Below are positions 26,401 through 36,022 of a DNA stretch of 64,000 bases, in pieces. Made by a program: the position numbers and the translations under genes. This DNA comes from JADJNW01 sp964526645. GTDB lineage: Bacteria > Bacteroidota > Bacteroidia > Chitinophagales > Saprospiraceae. Under the pieces are notes generated by a model. That model was given only the letters and a program-made list of their open reading frames with translations, was not told the origin of the DNA and did not search any database. Each line of letters starts with the position of its first letter. Position 1 is the first letter of the stretch. The stretch covers positions 1 through 64,000 of the forward strand of contig CAZGJN010000005.1 in the NCBI GenBank assembly GCA_964526645.1. The letters are read 5' to 3'.

Positions 26401-27573
26401 ATGCCAGAACAATACAAATACGACCTCCGGGGGGTATCGGCAAATAAAGAGGAAGTACACCATGCGATCAAACATCTCGACAAAGGCTTATTTCCCAATG
26501 CTTTTTGTAAAATACTACCCGACATTGCAGGAGGGGATGAGGCTTATTGCAATATCATGCACGCCGACACCGCCGGCACCAAGACAAGCCTTGCTTACCT
26601 TTATTGGCGCGAAACGGGTGATCTGCGCGTGTGGGAAGGTATTGCTCAAGACGCCATCGTAATGAACCTCGATGATATGGCTTGTGTGGGTTGTACCAAC
26701 AATATTGTGCTTTCCTCAACCATCGGACGAAATAAGCACCTTATTTCTGGCGCAGTGATTGCCACGATCATTCAAGCTACTACAGAATTGTTGCAAAAAA
26801 TGCAGGATTTTGGGGTAAACATCACCCTTGCTGGCGGCGAAACAGCGGATGTGGGAGACATTGTACGCACCATTGACGTGGGTTATACGGCTTTTGCGCG
26901 AATGAAACGATCCGATGTGCTGGAAAATCATATTCAGCCTGGCGATGTGATTGTGGGCTTGGCTTCTTTTGGGCAGGCTATTTATGAAGCGACCTACAAC
27001 GGCGGCATGGGTAGCAATGGCTTAACATCTGCCCGCCATGATGTTTTTTCCAAATTATATGCCGAGAAATACCCTGATTCTTTTGACCCCAACATGCCCA
27101 GCAATTTGGTTTATACCGGTTCTAAACTGCTGACTGAATTGGTAACAGTGGCAGGGCAAGTTATTCCCATCGGAAAACTACTCCTCTCTCCTACCCGAAC
27201 GTATCTGCCAGTAATAAAAAGCTTATTCGATCAGTTAAAAGGTCAAATAAACGGTATGATTCATTGCACCGGTGGCGGACAAACCAAAGTGCAAAAGTTT
27301 GCTCAGCATGTAAAAATCGTAAAAAACAACCTCTTCCCTGTTCCTCCTTTATTCGAGCTTATCCGCCAAGAATCCCAGACCCCCTGGCGGGAAATGTATC
27401 AAGTTTTTAATATGGGGCATCGTTTGGAGGTGTATCTGCCAGAAAAACATGCCCAAACCGTAGTGGATATTGCAAAAAGCTTTAAAATTGATGCGCAGAT
27501 CGTAGGCTTTGTGGAAGCAGCAGCAACCACATCGCTCAGTATCGAGAGCCCATTTGGAACTTTTGAATATTAA
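26401..27573 (+). CDS. purM: Phosphoribosylformylglycinamidine cyclo-ligase (AIR synthase)
   Basis: ATP-dependent ring closure of FGAM to AIR, step 5 of purine synthesis. 390 residues. Motifs of the PurM/AIRS family: DTAGTKTSLAYLYW near residue 58, MNLDDMACVG near residue 89, LAGGETADVGDIV near residue 138, and a late HCTGGGQTK. Length and motif order match the longer PurM form of Bacteroidota. The Nth gene follows after 4 nt, so the two are probably co-transcribed. Confidence 0.9.
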   Translation: MPEQYKYDLRGVSANKEEVHHAIKHLDKGLFPNAFCKILPDIAGGDEAYCNIMHADTAGTKTSLAYLYWRETGDLRVWEGIAQDAIVMNLDDMACVGCTNNIVLSSTIGRNKHLISGAVIATIIQATTELLQKMQDFGVNITLAGGETADVGDIVRTIDVGYTAFARMKRSDVLENHIQPGDVIVGLASFGQAIYEATYNGGMGSNGLTSARHDVFSKLYAEKYPDSFDPNMPSNLVYTGSKLLTELVTVAGQVIPIGKLLLSPTRTYLPVIKSLFDQLKGQINGMIHCTGGGQTKVQKFAQHVKIVKNNLFPVPPLFELIRQESQTPWREMYQVFNMGHRLEVYLPEKHAQTVVDIAKSFKIDAQIVGFVEAAATTSLSIESPFGTFEY

Positions 27574-27577
27574 AAAC

Positions 27578-28261
27578 ATGACCAAAAAAGAAAAAGCCGC
27601 TGATATTGTACAAATCTTGAATACCTTGTTTCCAGAAACTCCAATTCCATTGGAACATGTAGATCCTTATACCCTGCTGGTGGCGGTAGTGCTTTCTGCA
27701 CAATGCACCGACGAACGGGTGAACCAGGTCACACCCTATCTTTTTGCAAAAGCTGATAATCCTTTTGCTATGGCAAAATTAGAAGTAGAAGCCATTCGGG
27801 AAATTATCAAGCCTTGCGGGCTTTCGCCGAGTAAGTCCAAAGCCATCAAGGAACTTTCCGAAATCCTGGTGGAACAATATCAGGGCAGCGTACCAGAGTC
27901 ATTTGAACAACTGGAAGCATTGCCTGGTGTGGGGCATAAGACCGCCTCTGTCGTGATGAGCCAGGCTTTTGGGCATCCTGCATTTCCAGTAGATACGCAC
28001 ATCCATCGGCTTGCCTGGCGCTGGGGCTTGAGTACTGGTAAAAGCGTTGAAAAAACGGAATCCGACTTAAAAAAAATTTTCCCAAAAAAAATCTGGAATA
28101 AACTCCACCTCCAAATTATCTACTTCGGGCGCGCTTATTGCCCGGCGAGAGGTCACAACCCCTATCAATGTCCAATTTGTAGTAAATATGGTCGAAAAGC
28201 ACTGTTTGTAGAATTTGATCAGGCTTCCAAAAATGGAAAAGGTAAAACTCAAAAAGGATAG
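27578..28261 (+). CDS. nth: Endonuclease III-like DNA glycosylase/AP lyase
   Basis: About 227 residues from ATG 27578. Base-excision repair enzyme removing oxidised pyrimidines. Helix-hairpin-helix LPGVGHKTASVV holds the catalytic Lys, and PVDTHIHRLAWRWGL the catalytic Asp. The C-terminal iron-sulfur loop reads C-PARGHNPYQ-C-PI-C with no fourth Cys in the expected place, so a standard 4Fe-4S cluster is doubtful. The last 13 nt overlap the convergent tamL gene. Confidence 0.9.
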   Translation: MTKKEKAADIVQILNTLFPETPIPLEHVDPYTLLVAVVLSAQCTDERVNQVTPYLFAKADNPFAMAKLEVEAIREIIKPCGLSPSKSKAIKELSEILVEQYQGSVPESFEQLEALPGVGHKTASVVMSQAFGHPAFPVDTHIHRLAWRWGLSTGKSVEKTESDLKKIFPKKIWNKLHLQIIYFGRAYCPARGHNPYQCPICSKYGRKALFVEFDQASKNGKGKTQKG

Positions 28262-30726
28262 CCCAAGCCCAAATTGAAATTGATCTGGCGAATACCCCAG
28301 CCTTGAAAATCATTCCAATATCTGCCTTTGCTATCGGCATCGTTTTCAAACTTGTAGGGGTAAGGATACCGAAGCTTTGTACCCATGTCCAAACGAAAAA
28401 TGAAGTAAGTAAAATCGAAACGCAGCCCCAATCCACCGCCCAGAGCGATTTGTTTGTAAAAGACATCATTCACAGGGTACCTGTTTTTGCTGCCTTCTAA
28501 CGTTTTAGATTTAAACAAAAATTGAGAACCCTCACGATCTGCTTCTTGGCGTATCGTCCAAACATTGCCGCCATCCAAGAACAGCGCGCCATTGAGCCGC
28601 CAAAAAATATTGAACCGATATTCCGCATTAAACTCAATTTTTAAATCGCCTGCCTGATAAAACAGCAACCGATTATTCCCCCTGAAATCTAAGGTCAATG
28701 AATCCACGTACCCCCCAGGGCCCAAGCCTCGCACCGCCCAAGCCCGGATGCTATTGGGACCGCCTGCATAAAATTGCTTCACATAGGGCACATCGGTTGT
28801 ATAGCCAAAGGGACGAGCGATACCAAAATTGATGCGGGCAGCAAAACTCCTTTTGGGGGTGTATTGCTTGAAATAACGAAAGTCTTGCTCCAATTTTATA
28901 TATTGCGAAAAGCTAGTATTTCCAACGCGGAGGGTGTCCGATTTTAAGGAGAAGGCATTGTAAATAGCATTGCCAGCCCATATCTCAGCCCCTGCCATCT
29001 CTACATTGAAGCCCCAATAACTCGATTCCCCGAACCGATTAGAGCGGCTGCTGTGCACATAACTCAAATTGCGAAATAAAAGGCTCACAAAAAGCTGTTG
29101 ACTGAAGCTCCGCTGCAAAAAACCATTGGCATTTAAAATTTCATCGAAGGCAGGCTTTGTCTCTGGCAATAAATAATCAATGCCAATATGATCTATGATA
29201 TATCTTGTTGTATTTGATTTTTGAACATCATAACCAAAGGAAGCATTTAATAAGTCGTAGCGATAAAAATCAAGTAGGAGCAGGTAATTGTAACTCGCGG
29301 AAAGCCTGGTGGCGGTATTATAGCGAAGGGTATTATAAAAACTATTATTAATGATACCTCCTTTTTTGTTAATTCTGGCGCTATTGAGCCCCTTCCATAT
29401 ACCGAAATAATCAATAAATTTGGGAAAATATAAAGAAGACTGAATACGAAAATCAATTGTATTCCAAAACCGTGTATCACTAAATAAATCGGGATTGATC
29501 TCTACTCCAGCCGAAACATTGGTGACCAAAAGTTCTGCCCCTCCCAGTAGGTTGCGGTTGCGCAAGGACGGGCTAATAGAAATTCCTATCAAGTTATTGG
29601 CAGCCGATGTAGCACTGGAAGTACTTCTATTGGTATAATTCAACTCAAAATCTACCCCAAATTCCATCTTAGGATTGCGCGTCAGTTCTATCCTGAAGTT
29701 TAAAATCCCCGGATCAGAAGGGTCAACTTCTTCTTTTATCCTTACAAATTTATAAATACTAAGTGTAGAAAGTTGCTTAATCGTTTTATCATAATTTTCC
29801 TGGCTGTAAAGATTTCCTGTTCTAAGATAAATGCCATTGATAATAGTTTGTGGATTTACTTTAAAAGTATTGGCTGAAGATTTAAAATAATACCCATTTA
29901 TTAAAGTATCAATCAAGATAGCGGCTTCTTCTGTCGGGTTGTAATTAGGGTACACCTCCACCTTGCCTATCCTGGATACTTGATGAAGGCTGTCTTTGGC
30001 GGGAGACAATACTTCAAACAACACCTTGGCGGTATGCGTAGTGCGCGAAGTATCCGCCTCCACAGGAGCAATAAAATTGGCATAGAAACGCGCATAGCCG
30101 TTATTGCGCAAGTAATCGGTGACACGCTTTTTTTCGGCTTCGTAAGCGTTGCGAGTGAGTAGCTCGCCCTTTTTTAGCACAGTTTTATCCTGTATCCGCT
30201 GTAATAATTGATGAATGTTGCTATCGCTACTTATAAACAAAGTTGTATCAATCAGGTAGGGCATTTTAGGATACACGAAATAAGTGATTTCCACCTGTTT
30301 CTTTTTCTCCTGCACGGCATCATCCCAATACACCTCTGCATCATAATATCCATTATACTGCAAATAATATCGCATCGCATTTTGAGTACTATCCGCGAGG
30401 AGTGGGCTAAAAAAAGCAGGCACTTCAGCTATCACGCGGCGCTGCCACTGATCAAATTTCGTTGTATCCTTGGAGTCCTGTGTACTAAAGAAAAACCATT
30501 CTCTGGGAAAAAAAAAGAGGAAATTTGTATTGGGCTTTTGTTTATAAAGCGTTGATAATTCGTATTTTAAATTTTGCTTGTTGCGAATAAGCGTATCACT
30601 CTCAATTTTAATATTATTTTTGGACAGCAAAAGGTCATCTGCGCTGAGATACCGAGCGGTATGGCAGGCAGAAAAAAGGAATCCGCTGAGGATTATAATG
30701 ATTATGACAAAAAGGAAGAAACGCAT
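28249..30726 (-). CDS. tamL: TamL-type outer-membrane assembly lipoprotein (BamA/TamA superfamily)
   Basis: About 825 residues from ATG 30726. A lipoprotein signal (FLFVIIIIILSGFLFSAC) is followed by a POTRA-rich periplasmic part (KGELLTRNAYEAEKKRVTDY, residues 180-380) and a 16-strand Omp85 barrel with the C-terminal features typical of BamA/TamA (PFGYTTDVPYVKQFYAGGPN, FRLDMGTKLRYPY; last residue Phe). In Bacteroidota the TamA equivalent is a lipoprotein named TamL and works with TamB in envelope assembly. It is divergent from a TrmH-family gene, start codons only 25 nt apart. Confidence 0.88.
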   Translation of the reverse strand: MRFFLFVIIIIILSGFLFSACHTARYLSADDLLLSKNNIKIESDTLIRNKQNLKYELSTLYKQKPNTNFLFFFPREWFFFSTQDSKDTTKFDQWQRRVIAEVPAFFSPLLADSTQNAMRYYLQYNGYYDAEVYWDDAVQEKKKQVEITYFVYPKMPYLIDTTLFISSDSNIHQLLQRIQDKTVLKKGELLTRNAYEAEKKRVTDYLRNNGYARFYANFIAPVEADTSRTTHTAKVLFEVLSPAKDSLHQVSRIGKVEVYPNYNPTEEAAILIDTLINGYYFKSSANTFKVNPQTIINGIYLRTGNLYSQENYDKTIKQLSTLSIYKFVRIKEEVDPSDPGILNFRIELTRNPKMEFGVDFELNYTNRSTSSATSAANNLIGISISPSLRNRNLLGGAELLVTNVSAGVEINPDLFSDTRFWNTIDFRIQSSLYFPKFIDYFGIWKGLNSARINKKGGIINNSFYNTLRYNTATRLSASYNYLLLLDFYRYDLLNASFGYDVQKSNTTRYIIDHIGIDYLLPETKPAFDEILNANGFLQRSFSQQLFVSLLFRNLSYVHSSRSNRFGESSYWGFNVEMAGAEIWAGNAIYNAFSLKSDTLRVGNTSFSQYIKLEQDFRYFKQYTPKRSFAARINFGIARPFGYTTDVPYVKQFYAGGPNSIRAWAVRGLGPGGYVDSLTLDFRGNNRLLFYQAGDLKIEFNAEYRFNIFWRLNGALFLDGGNVWTIRQEADREGSQFLFKSKTLEGSKNRYPVNDVFYKQIALGGGLGLRFDFTYFIFRLDMGTKLRYPYPYKFENDADSKGRYWNDFQGWGIRQINFNLGLGYPF

Positions 30727-30751
30727 TTTAATAAAATAGCAAATCACCATA

Positions 30752-31519
30752 ATGGCGCTTTCTATCAACACAATTAAATACATCAAATCGCTTCACCTTC
30801 GGAAGTTCCGACAAAAGTATAATAATTTCATTGTTGAAGGGGATAAAATCAGCAGAGAAATCTTGCAGCAGACCAAATTTGAAGTTGAAAAACTTTATGC
30901 GCTACCGGAATGGTTGGCAGCCAATGAGGAGTTGCTGATCGGCATGGGAAAAAACATACAAGAAATAAGCGAGGAAGAGCTATCAAAAATAAGTACCCTT
31001 CATAGCCCCAATCAGGTGCTTGTGGTATTAAAGCAACATTCACCAACGGTGGAGGTCTCCATGTTGCACTCAAATTTTTCCTTGTACCTCGACAACATCC
31101 AGGACCCCGGCAACATGGGTACTATGCTTCGTATCGCCGATTGGTTTGGCATCCCGTATGTTTTTTGTTCTCGAAACTGTGTGGAAAGATGGAGCCCCAA
31201 GGTAATTCAAGCTTCCATGGGCGCATTTCTTCGGGTGGAAAGCCCCGAAATGGCACTTGCCGATTTAATAAAAGAAATTCCAGGTTTGCCAATTTATGGC
31301 GCTACCTTATCCGGTTCAAATATTTTTCAAACTAATTTCGCAAGGGCGGGAATCATTGTCATTGGCAACGAAAGCAAAGGTATTTCACCTGAAATCGAGC
31401 CATTGGTAACGCAAAGAATTGCCATTCCTCCCAACTCCAAAGGCGGTGCCGAATCACTCAACGCCGCCATTGCTGCGGGCATCATCGTGGCTGTTATCAA
31501 AAATTTTCAACCAAAATAA
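30752..31519 (+). CDS. TrmH/SpoU-family RNA 2'-O-ribose methyltransferase
   Basis: 255 residues. An N-terminal RNA-binding part (KFRQKYNNFIVEGDKIS) precedes the SPOUT trefoil-knot domain with its three motifs: DNIQDPGNMGTMLRIADWFG, IVIGNESKGISPE and IPPNSKGGAESLNAAIAAGI. It transfers a methyl group from SAM to a ribose of rRNA or tRNA; the exact site is not predictable. The start codon is 25 nt from that of tamL on the other strand, so both promoters must lie in the opposite coding region or be very compact. Confidence 0.9.
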   Translation: MALSINTIKYIKSLHLRKFRQKYNNFIVEGDKISREILQQTKFEVEKLYALPEWLAANEELLIGMGKNIQEISEEELSKISTLHSPNQVLVVLKQHSPTVEVSMLHSNFSLYLDNIQDPGNMGTMLRIADWFGIPYVFCSRNCVERWSPKVIQASMGAFLRVESPEMALADLIKEIPGLPIYGATLSGSNIFQTNFARAGIIVIGNESKGISPEIEPLVTQRIAIPPNSKGGAESLNAAIAAGIIVAVIKNFQPK

Positions 31520-31567
31520 AAAAGCCGTCGAACCGTTTTAAAGTCAAAAGTTGAAAGTTTTGTCATT

Positions 31568-34438
31568 CTACTCAATGACCAATTTGGTTTCTTTGCTCAG
31601 ACCACCGTTTTCCACCAAGACTTTGAGGCTACTGCGGTAGAGGTAAAACTTCCCATTATCCGCCTTTTTCAGCTTGATAGGCTTATCGTCCGGTTTGCGT
31701 TTTTCATTCAACACTTTTGTATATTCTTCCAGCGCATTTTCATCGAAACTCAGATCATAGCTTGGATAGTTGAGTCCCTTTTTTACCTCTACTTCAAAAT
31801 GGTGAAGCGTGACCCCGCTTTCGGTTTGAATCGTCATTTTTACCTTGCCATCGCTATTGGCATACAGCGGAATTTTCACCTCCGGAATAAGAGCGCCAAA
31901 GAATCCTGTTGCGCCCCACCTGCTATTGTATCGCTGTTTATTGATTTCGTAAACAAGGAGTGGCTCCGACAATTTTTCGGAAGTCAGCTGTTGCAATTCT
32001 TTGATATTGGCGGCATACAAGGAGCGCCCGTGCGTGCCCACCACAATTTCTTTATCCCTGTTTTGAATAACTACATCGTGTACTGCCACTGCTGGTAAAT
32101 TGTTATTCATTTGCATGAAAATCAAACCTTTATCGAGTGAAATATACAGCCCATGATCTGTACCAACATAAAGCAAATTCGGATTCGTCGGGTCTTCTTT
32201 GATAACGTTGATCGGCTCCAGCGGCAAGTCATTTCCGATGCGTTTCCAGTTTTTACCATAATCCACCGACATGTACAAATAGGGCGTAAAATCATCCCAG
32301 CGATAGCCATTAAGCGAGACGTACACGGTGCCTTCCTGGTGCGCAGAAGCCTGCACGCGGCTTACCCACAGGTCTTTTGGCAATCCGGCAGAGATATTTT
32401 CCCAGGTATTGCCGCCATCGCGAGTGACATGTACCAGCCCATCGTCAGAACCGACATAAATCAAGCCGAATTTCAAAACTGATTCGTGAATGGTGGTCAA
32501 AGTGCCATAAGCAACGTCGCCTTTGCGTCCGCCCTGCGTCAAGTCAGCGGAAATTTCCTGGAACGTGTTGCCTTGGTCGAAGGAACGATGCAATTTATTA
32601 GAACCGAAATAGACGATGTCCATATTATGCGATGACAAAGTAATCGGGCTTTGCCAATTCCAGCGCAAGGGGCGCTCGCCGAGGTTGTGCTTGGGCGTGA
32701 TGTATTTGCGGTCGCCGGTTTTGGTGTTGATTCTAAAATAATTGCCAAACTGAAAACCCGTATAAACCGTAGTATTATCGCGAGTGTCCACCGCTACTTG
32801 CATGCCATCGCCACCCAAAATAGATTTGTAAGGATATTCGCCCGAATCATGCCAGCCGTTGCTTGCGCGATAGGTAGAAGGTCCCATCCATACGCCATTG
32901 TCCTGCAAACCACCATAAACATTGTAAGGTTTGGCATTATCTACCGCTATTGCATAAAACTGTCCAACGGGAATCGTATTACACTTCGACCAGGTAGCAC
33001 CGTCATCGTATGAAATGTTGATACCGCCGTCGTTGCCGATGATGAGGTGTCCTTCTCGTTTGGGGTTTGCCCATAGCACGTGGTGATCCCCATGTACATT
33101 ATCGCCATTGATCGCTTTCCAGGTTTTGCCCCCGTCATCCGAGCGGATGATTGGTACGCCGTAAGTGTATAATTTATTGGCATTGCGAGGCGAAACGTGG
33201 ATTTGACCGAAGTAGTAACCATACGTGTTGTACACCTGGTCGAGGTATTTGTCATGGGTGCGTTTCCAGGTTTTGCCTTCATCCGTGGAGCGATACACCT
33301 CCAGACCAATTACATCGGTATCAAACAAAAGAGAATTGGCATCTTCTACATATTCTACCAAGGCGGAAAGTTTTATTTCCTGGTTTTTCACCATTTCAAT
33401 CACCTTATCCGCACTGTATTTTTCTGGAAAACCATAGCTTTGCAGATAGTCTTTAAGTTGATACTTGGGCAATTTCAAGAAATCTTCTTTACTCATATTG
33501 CGCAACATGTCTTTGGTCAACACATCCGCTTCGGGTTCTTTTTCCGCGCGACGGAAGTAATTATCAATGGCGGCATACAAAATTGTTTTGCCTTTGTCTT
33601 TGGCAACCGCTACGCCAATTCTGCCAGCACCTTCGCCATGTGGGAAACCACTATTTTTATCCGTCAACAAGTGCCAGGTTTCGCCCCCGTCCACACTTTT
33701 GTAAATGCCGGAGCCTTCGCCAGATTCCACAAAATCCCAGGCGCGGCGCTCCCGATGCCACATTGCGGCGTACAAGACTTTAGCATTATTGGGGTCAATG
33801 ATCAAATCCACTGCGCCCGTATTGTCGTTCACAAAAAGTACTTGCTTCCAGGTTTTACCGCCATCGCTTGTTTTATAAACACCCCGCTCTTTGTTGGGAG
33901 AATACAAATGCCCCAGGGTTGCCACCCAAACGATGTTGGGATTACTTGGATGCAATACGATGCGACCGATGTGATGGCTTTCGCCCAAACCCATATGTTG
34001 CCAACTTTTGCCGCCATTGGTGCTTTTGAAAACCCCTGTGCCGGCGTAAGATGAGCGACTCGAATTGACTTCCCCAGTTCCTACCCAAATAGTATTGCGC
34101 GCCCAATCTACCGCTATATCGCCGATGGTCATCACCATTTCCATATCAAATAAGGGGCTGAACGTTTGTCCATTATTTTCTGTTTTCCAGAGCCCGCCCG
34201 AAGCATACGCCACATAAAAATTGGTAGGATCAGCCAGCGATACGTCTATATCCGCTACCCGCCCGCTCATCACCGTCGGGCCAATGTTCCTGAATTCAAT
34301 GCCATTCACAATGGAAGCAGCTTCCAATTTTTTTCGCTGCTCGAAGCTTTTTATCCGTGCATCTGCAGGAGTGTAGGGCGGTTGCGCTACCAGGATTTGT
34401 GCGCTGTACAACAGGAGTAGGATCAGTATTTTTCGCAT
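31568..34438 (-). CDS. Large exported BNR/Asp-box propeller protein (sortilin/VPS10-like)
   Basis: 956 residues: signal peptide (RKILILLLLYSAQILVA), then a repeated beta-propeller with Asp-box motifs of the form S-x-D-G-G-x-T-W (DGGKTWK, DGGETWH, DEGKTWKRT, DGGNTWENI, YGKNWKRI). The second half ends with a short beta-domain (residues 870-956). Such proteins are often labelled glycosyl hydrolase or sortilin-like; catalytic residues are not recognisable, so a sialidase-like activity should not be assumed. No T9SS domain was identified at the C-terminus. Confidence 0.82.
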   Translation of the reverse strand: MRKILILLLLYSAQILVAQPPYTPADARIKSFEQRKKLEAASIVNGIEFRNIGPTVMSGRVADIDVSLADPTNFYVAYASGGLWKTENNGQTFSPLFDMEMVMTIGDIAVDWARNTIWVGTGEVNSSRSSYAGTGVFKSTNGGKSWQHMGLGESHHIGRIVLHPSNPNIVWVATLGHLYSPNKERGVYKTSDGGKTWKQVLFVNDNTGAVDLIIDPNNAKVLYAAMWHRERRAWDFVESGEGSGIYKSVDGGETWHLLTDKNSGFPHGEGAGRIGVAVAKDKGKTILYAAIDNYFRRAEKEPEADVLTKDMLRNMSKEDFLKLPKYQLKDYLQSYGFPEKYSADKVIEMVKNQEIKLSALVEYVEDANSLLFDTDVIGLEVYRSTDEGKTWKRTHDKYLDQVYNTYGYYFGQIHVSPRNANKLYTYGVPIIRSDDGGKTWKAINGDNVHGDHHVLWANPKREGHLIIGNDGGINISYDDGATWSKCNTIPVGQFYAIAVDNAKPYNVYGGLQDNGVWMGPSTYRASNGWHDSGEYPYKSILGGDGMQVAVDTRDNTTVYTGFQFGNYFRINTKTGDRKYITPKHNLGERPLRWNWQSPITLSSHNMDIVYFGSNKLHRSFDQGNTFQEISADLTQGGRKGDVAYGTLTTIHESVLKFGLIYVGSDDGLVHVTRDGGNTWENISAGLPKDLWVSRVQASAHQEGTVYVSLNGYRWDDFTPYLYMSVDYGKNWKRIGNDLPLEPINVIKEDPTNPNLLYVGTDHGLYISLDKGLIFMQMNNNLPAVAVHDVVIQNRDKEIVVGTHGRSLYAANIKELQQLTSEKLSEPLLVYEINKQRYNSRWGATGFFGALIPEVKIPLYANSDGKVKMTIQTESGVTLHHFEVEVKKGLNYPSYDLSFDENALEEYTKVLNEKRKPDDKPIKLKKADNGKFYLYRSSLKVLVENGGLSKETKLVIE

Positions 34439-34757
34439 GGGTAATAGGTTTTTAGGGTTTGACCATTAAAAGCCGCTGGTTTTTCCAATGAAGATATTAA
34501 TTTGTTTGACGACCCTTCCTGTTAAACTTCAAATTTTGGACATTCTTTCATCGCATCAGACAGCTCATGATGGGAACAATCCACAGCAATTTACTCAAAA
34601 ACGTCTCTAACCTACAAAGCTCCCAACTTACTCTGATAGCAGTTTAGAAAATTATATTTATTTCCAAAAATGACCGTATTCTTAACATATATTTATTCTG
34701 TCATTCCATTATAGGCTCATTGATAATAATTACCTTCCGCCCTAAAAACCACCTAAT
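34439..34757. other. Intergenic region between divergent genes
   Basis: No gene, RNA or convincing repeat. It separates the Asp-box protein gene (minus) from the gene at 34758 (plus) and must hold their promoters; only weak TAnnTTTG-like sequences (for example TATATTTA near 34687) were found. Confidence 0.4.
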
Positions 34758-35372
34758 ATGAAAAGAATTTATGATCCTTCTGTAAAAAAATTATCCACCA
34801 ATGCGATTCAACGTTACTTCGAGCAGGAAACCTTTAACGCACAGCCGATTACAGATCCTGTTTTGAATAATTTCCTGGACGAAATCACGCAAAAATATTT
34901 TGTGAACATCGGGGCAAAGTTATTTTACCTTGTACCGCAAGATCAAGACACGTTCTACAACGTGATTCATTGGCTTGGTTATCAAAGATATCCAACGACG
35001 AGTGTACTGAAGTATTTTTTGACCTATGCTTCAGCAGTGAAAAACGATTTAAAAATTGATGAAAATGTAGCCGATTTCAAAGCCGCACGATTCAGAAACA
35101 TAAGTAGTTTTACGCTGGATGGTGAATTATCGGAGATTGTGTATTATGGCGGGGCTTATAATAATATGGTCGGCAATCCAGAAGATGCCAAAATACTTCC
35201 CAGGGCCTTTACGGAAGTATTGCAGGAAGCACGTTATGCCGATTTTATCATTTACACGACGACTGTTGCACTGGGCGATTGGTATGGTGCGATTGGTAGA
35301 GATTATACCTTTCTGATTTTCGACCCAATGAAACGAGCTTATTATGTGCTTGCAATTTCGGATGTGGATTAA
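34758..35372 (+). CDS. Hypothetical cytoplasmic protein
   Basis: 204 residues, no signal peptide or TM. Mixed alpha/beta, with the central phrase DFIIYTTTVALGDWYGAIGR and C-terminal FLIFDPMKRAYYVLAISDVD. No family was recognised. It borders the toxin-antitoxin island on its right and is convergent with an antitoxin remnant. Base use resembles the surrounding core genes. Confidence 0.65.
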   Translation: MKRIYDPSVKKLSTNAIQRYFEQETFNAQPITDPVLNNFLDEITQKYFVNIGAKLFYLVPQDQDTFYNVIHWLGYQRYPTTSVLKYFLTYASAVKNDLKIDENVADFKAARFRNISSFTLDGELSEIVYYGGAYNNMVGNPEDAKILPRAFTEVLQEARYADFIIYTTTVALGDWYGAIGRDYTFLIFDPMKRAYYVLAISDVD

Positions 35373-35411
35373 TCTATCAACTATTTGATTAGCAGCCATT
35401 TGATGGTTTGC

Positions 35412-35519
35412 CTAAAAAAAACGATCCTCCGCTCTAAGTATAACGTACACTTCTTGTTGTGCTTGCAGCAGCGCGGCGTAGGCTTTTGGCACTTCGATGG
35501 TGTGATTCGACTTTATTAT
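35412..35519 (-). pseudogene. Remnant of an antitoxin gene without start codon
   Basis: A minus-strand frame of about 35 codons (IKSNHTIEVPKAYAALLQAQ...EDRFF) ends with TAG at 35412-35414. Its I-x-V-P-x-x-Y-x-x-L...V-x-V-I-L pattern resembles the intact antitoxin at 37628-37867 (ALQLPEIYHNYEDAYVRVIV). Where a Met is expected the sequence has ATA codons (35514-35519), 18 nt from a decayed copy of the TA promoter motif. I read it as a truncated antitoxin; the similarity is by eye only. Confidence 0.4.
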
Positions 35520-35537
35520 GGCTTTTTTGTTGTAAAA

Positions 35538-35560
35538 AAAGATAGCAAAAAGAACGTTCC
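35538..35560 (-). repeat. TA-island 23-bp motif, copy A (decayed promoter)
   Basis: First of five copies of a motif ending GATAGCAAAAAGAACGTTCC on the plus strand. The minus strand reads TATCTTTT where intact copies read TATCTTTG, so the -7 element has lost its terminal G. It is followed by GTGCGCG, matching the start of the larger repeat in copies C-E. It precedes the antitoxin remnant. Confidence 0.75.
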
Positions 35561-35593
35561 GTGCGCGGGTGGGGTGTGCCTGTTTGATCTGCC

Positions 35594-36022
35594 CTATTGA
35601 TTTACCCAATCTTCATAAAACGCTTTTGGCGTACAAATCTTAATACCCCGAAATTCGCTCATGGGAAAATCTTTCGTGTTTCCAGTCACAATATAGCTGG
35701 CTTGTGCTGCTACGGCTAATTCCAAAAATTTATCGTCATCTTCATCTGGTAAGACTTGAATTGTTTCAGTGGGTTCTACAAAAACGGCAATTTTTTGTAA
35801 TGCTACGATTAAGCCCTGTGCTTTAGCAACAAAATTGGGATACTTTTTGAATTTTTCTCGCTCGGTCACTTCTTTGTACTCTTCCAAAACCGCTTGCGAC
35901 AGGCAAATTTTTACTTCGCCGGTCAATACCAATTCATCAAAAATGCGCTGAGGATAGCCGCTTTGCCCAATAATGGACGCAATCAACACATTGGTATCAA
36001 TGACTACGTAATTTCTTTTCAC
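35594..36022 (-). CDS. PIN-domain toxin of a TA pair
   Basis: About 142 residues from GTG 36022, which gives the usual family start V-K-R-N-Y-V-V-I-D-T-N; ATG 36055 would add 11 residues and lengthen the overlap. PIN-domain acidic residues are visible: YVVIDTNVLIAS (first Asp), LDEDDDKFLELAVAA region (central Asp/Glu) and TGNTKDFPM (last Asp). It is probably an RNA-cleaving toxin of the COG1569 type. Its 5' end overlaps the antitoxin gene by 26 nt. Confidence 0.8.
   Translation of the reverse strand: MKRNYVVIDTNVLIASIIGQSGYPQRIFDELVLTGEVKICLSQAVLEEYKEVTEREKFKKYPNFVAKAQGLIVALQKIAVFVEPTETIQVLPDEDDDKFLELAVAAQASYIVTGNTKDFPMSEFRGIKICTPKAFYEDWVNQ

Noticed and set aside
31568..34438. Sialidase
   Set aside because: Asp-box repeats alone are not evidence of sialidase; the Arg triad and catalytic Tyr/Glu were not recognised.
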